64,000 nucleotides of DNA from Blautia sp. MSJ-19 (GTDB lineage: Bacteria; Bacillota; Clostridia; Lachnospirales; Lachnospiraceae). Each line of letters begins with the position of its first letter. The stretch's first letter is position 1. The stretch spans positions 310,001-374,000 of the forward strand of contig NZ_JAHLQA010000007.1 in assembly GCF_018918125.1 (NCBI RefSeq). Reading direction: 5' to 3'. Positions 62,901 through 64,000 of the stretch are shown one piece after another. The position numbers and the translations under genes were made by a program. The notes below the pieces were generated by a model. It worked only from the letters and a program-made list of their open reading frames with translations, searched no databases and was not told where the DNA came from.

Positions 62901-64000
62901 AACAGTTGTTCTGAGTGGTACAAGTACCAGCAATGGTCTGATTCCTTATAGCTACGGAAGCGTGGTAAAGGACCTTGTTATTTCTTATGAAAAAGGCGAA
63001 AATACCGGTAAGACATTGACTTATGATGATACAAAAACTTCAGAGTATTATCAGGATGAATGCTTTGGAGGAGTGATTGGCTGTGTACTGGGTGGAGATA
63101 ATATTATTGACAATGTAACTGTACAGATGGAGAGTGGATGGCTGACCCTTGCAGGGGATAAGGCACATCTGATTCAGGTAGGCGGTTATGTTGGATCTGT
63201 CAGTGGTGGCGGAGTGATTTTTCGTGATATGCCGAAAGGAACTGGTCTGGCAGATGGAGCAGTTTCCGGTATAACAGGAATTGCTGTTAATGACAAATAT
63301 GATCATATGTATGTGAATCCGTACGTAGGTCGTGTGTTGGATGGATTTGCATTTTATGAAGTCAGCGATACGAATAAGTATGAGGAGAAACTGGAAAATT
63401 CAAATAAAAATTACGAAATCAATACACTGAATACATCAAAGACAGATAGTGTAACCGTGGATGAAAATAATACAGTTACAGTAAAGGATGCACAAGGACT
63501 GTTAATATTATCTGCAATTGTAAATAGTGGAGCTGCATCTGGTGGAGCTAATAATGCTTATAGTAATATGACAGATAACACAACGCAGTATTCAACAACT
63601 GGTGATAGTGTAACGTATAGTTTTGCGGGAAAGTATGGTAAAGTACGAAATGCATCTTATGGCAGCATCAAAGGTACAGCAGAAGATACAGAAAAGACAC
63701 TGTCCATGGCAGATGATCAGACAAAACCAGGAACTGGCAGTATGCCGTATTTGATTAAAAAATATTGTAAGGAAAATGCATCAATATTCAGTCTTTGCAG
63801 TTCAGGAATCAAAATTAAACTGTCAGGCGAAAGTTACGATATGACAGGTTATGGAAAAGGATTTCAGGGATTTGGCGTTCGTTATGTATCCAATGCTATT
63901 TTGAGTGGAAATAACGTTAATGCAAAAGGAATTTTACCGGAACTTTCCAGCTTTGAGGGAAAAAGCACTAACAGTATTGTAACGATTGATACGCAGGTAA
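56977..64000 (+). CDS. Giant GLUG-repeat surface adhesin, N-terminal part (runs off window)
   Basis: The frame is open from GTG 56977 (after TGGAGGAG) to the window end: at least 2341 residues, incomplete. Residues 1-30 form a signal peptide (VMAALLAMNLTVYVMPT). A long acidic Asp/Glu/Thr linker covers about 31-160. Then follow many glycine-rich beta units with the GLUG-type core GGLVG at 467, 506 and 538, variants GGVAG (570), GGFIG (605), and more beyond (GFGGLVGCLG, FGGVIGCVLGG). A FDGQGNTLTL motif near 1000 is also typical of this class. Such proteins are adhesins or surface beta-solenoids. Wall anchor and binding domains, if any, lie beyond the window. Confidence 0.8.
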   Translation, partial: MKKYKQVMAALLAMNLTVYVMPTGVVKISASVESQSNEDTTEKTQTEPTTESVGESDTAENISVTAADSAGAEADAVSDADDSSETEPTETPASDSADTDVEITDEDTEDSEDIPDIEISDEADADALEGQGENELFSDGVQEEENVTTDVQADESDAPIKADGTVELEQLLNYDSTTKTMKITASQDLILLSHCDPKKIQKINIYFYNSGDINVSESNTNKITSGKNISEWFKSTSTASVNEAENTEPDMEISEQNEEEESSVIEDNSESGEETAAADNSQDIAVQSTITAPQDYTYQGIGNADFPFQGYIYGETKSVTVDQTFFGGLSSSVTYPDNWKLSVIWRGNGTIPMAADVYQFDAASEEGFSLPITISGDSSGTMGSLIGTVRETTEDAGHILNIGDTVTYYDKDTKVARKVGVTPKAGDAGFICNTLSGGTIRIQSGYQYPTGTSENKVKIQSADGNAGGLVGVLGNKACLRIETDLTLAFDDVKSSSTSTDKKGNVGGLVGMLGENAKIQVQSKITFNSLTISGTANAGGLVGLMQKSATISTEGAVELTSPDINGAVSAGGVAGTAENANITGVKDSLEITTPIAKGTTADSNAGGFIGHCILTASNQEESTYVLPECLNLTSPTASASGNYGDTGGDNIENKDVANTGGYFGYLELSGKWNCTFGNTDAAKVEFTATHGDSGNRDRSYGAIAGKVTSSTIESTIKVQNMDITSIYKNKTVYHGGLIGELGTKGKSEKSVYMKTSNVGVTVTNPYADGTERGFGGLVGCLGQGSILRVEGNTTISTNGSDPKIWEGGGIVGHADKRSVLELSGNTDLSGVKYVGSRKEVGWLVGYQDCALIYARGDGNRKGWTYKRGYAKNQFDVRKYVANDIANYGQIIRLQADGSESRLSSSLITINDTNHAVTLGSLSLSESEGITLGSADDFALLSIAWNSRGYFSPDSNIGPNEWGNLKGKTIKMSQSIDLTGSGITGLSRDNNNDSNDIYKGIFDGQGNTLTLDIGEIFGSRDDGKNTDGCGTVYAIDNYHAALGIFAKTQGATITNVVLDGNINLSNKGSNPIVAGGIAGYTLGKTTINKVTAKETITADCSGATGTDKVTQNLSVGGFYGEGSGGDVTLQNDTKASANISLVNTGDKGSYAYAGEILGQITSDGFTLAVNGLTVGGSTESENALISTDATDYAYVGGLIGIIKPITKDGTVTNTIEENRWIEIRNLTFNNFAITANEVTEACGGLFGSIWANVGVYFMGEKDADEGAYAGKTKMTVKNSSISAQKASGVGGLAYRSSGIWEIRDKGIDIQSIDIKAKGDVGLLICRGEKGEEGEDKTAENVFDLGAVYVRLTENWADVYNLATDNKISVENIGIFDEFVAHTAANSAEITYNGDNGVISLATAESGNERAGVEEDTPDNCTTYQNRTAYGQTHNTNACSRYYYDLDQCWNYLNSNREKGTDNIIDDPRELMLWSVYRYASDNIKHFFIDAKNANGNVVSGVFSDLKDCNTIGANSGTAIFNMKKYSYYPIDISNDVTVKNAEITFYNEQIETAESNNKSTQAKNQITQHYTMHCGLFLNQLQVKRNTTVTVDTVTFKGSIGKISSNGNSGVLFAGNVSGTADTQLYIATVILKEITFAGLKVNECETGYAPLLINSIGSYATLDVNGIKTQDYTEQTAVASSLIGNVGSNDGKQINLSFLNITLPDMPAGGNDGIFSHATLLESFKHDGTSSVATYNFYMDDEWKNGSYTHGVTYGREITESVEYRENGESKQLWYYDEENYGSNTNRVHTDADDLTGFSSVSYLPYVCEGFNESNRTHEIKVNQRVIDITHGCGTYSHPYKITSEREMNILSEYMATGTARTDWRVTITNSQSSYHVSGDTDKYSYSGDKTYQFDGTEWIQVTKKTVSGKEVWESVKNSSGDKITLSREFMLQYLLNAYYDLQGSGTEKQLKLDNFGGFGISTRPFRGVLTSSNGTTVVLSGTSTSNGLIPYSYGSVVKDLVISYEKGENTGKTLTYDDTKTSEYYQDECFGGVIGCVLGGDNIIDNVTVQMESGWLTLAGDKAHLIQVGGYVGSVSGGGVIFRDMPKGTGLADGAVSGITGIAVNDKYDHMYVNPYVGRVLDGFAFYEVSDTNKYEEKLENSNKNYEINTLNTSKTDSVTVDENNTVTVKDAQGLLILSAIVNSGAASGGANNAYSNMTDNTTQYSTTGDSVTYSFAGKYGKVRNASYGSIKGTAEDTEKTLSMADDQTKPGTGSMPYLIKKYCKENASIFSLCSSGIKIKLSGESYDMTGYGKGFQGFGVRYVSNAILSGNNVNAKGILPELSSFEGKSTNSIVTIDTQV

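Overview
The window looks like a chromosomal segment of a gut Lachnospiraceae bacterium (Clostridia, Blautia/Roseburia/Ruminococcus type). This rests on strong Shine-Dalgarno sites (AGGAGG), TTGACA/TATAAT promoters, a B12-independent glycyl-radical microcompartment for fucose/rhamnose, CdaR-controlled glucarate genes, SipW-type secretion genes and many Rpn (PD-(D/E)XK) genes. No tRNA, rRNA or CRISPR array was seen.

Layout. (1) 1-11 kb: aldarate catabolism. It holds the galactarate dehydratase C-terminus (garD), glucarate dehydratase (gudD), a GntP permease, tartronate semialdehyde reductase (garR), a DapA-family lyase probably acting as the 5-keto-4-deoxyglucarate aldolase, and a YiaK-like reductase. 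On the minus strand are glycerate kinase (garK), a LacI-type sensor fused to GGDEF, and cdaR. (2) 11-16.5 kb: an Rpn gene, nudC, an apparently orphan cobalamin riboswitch followed by a second structured RNA, a frameshifted nuclease-like gene, a Cys-rich protein, two copies of a long imperfect palindrome, and a PHP phosphatase. (3) 16.7-34.4 kb: a GRM5-like bacterial microcompartment locus. It encodes glycyl-radical propanediol dehydratase and its activase, fuculose-phosphate aldolase, PduP-like aldehyde dehydrogenase, two alcohol dehydrogenases, PduL, four BMC-H, one BMC-P, one BMC-T (PduT), PduS, a PduO-like fusion, DeoR and AraC regulators, and fucose isomerase. Together they would take L-fuculose-1-phosphate to lactaldehyde, 1,2-propanediol, propanal, propanol and propionyl-phosphate inside a shell.

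(4) 34.5-64 kb: a large cell-surface locus, the most unusual part. Four small secreted proteins with SipW-type signal segments (xYAWF) lead an operon that continues with a SipW-type signal peptidase carrying a coiled-coil tail, a membrane-anchored McrB-type AAA ATPase, a DUF2357 protein whose expected nuclease end is replaced by a coiled coil, a second SipW-type peptidase, a PilZ protein and a membrane-anchored ectodomain protein. Next come a three-way-junction RNA and two probable major fibre subunits. A decayed mobile/defence stretch (48.4-53.9 kb) interrupts the locus: a structured RNA with a PBECR4-like nuclease, an IS630-type remnant, a truncated copy of a fibre subunit, and tandemly duplicated Rpn genes. 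Three further fibre-like proteins and a giant GLUG-repeat adhesin that runs off the window follow.

The strongest candidate for an undescribed system is the SipW / TasA-like / McrB-AAA / DUF2357 / PilZ locus. I infer a c-di-GMP-linked surface-fibre secretion and assembly system that has recruited an McrBC-like ATPase pair. All product names are read from motifs by eye; no database search was run.
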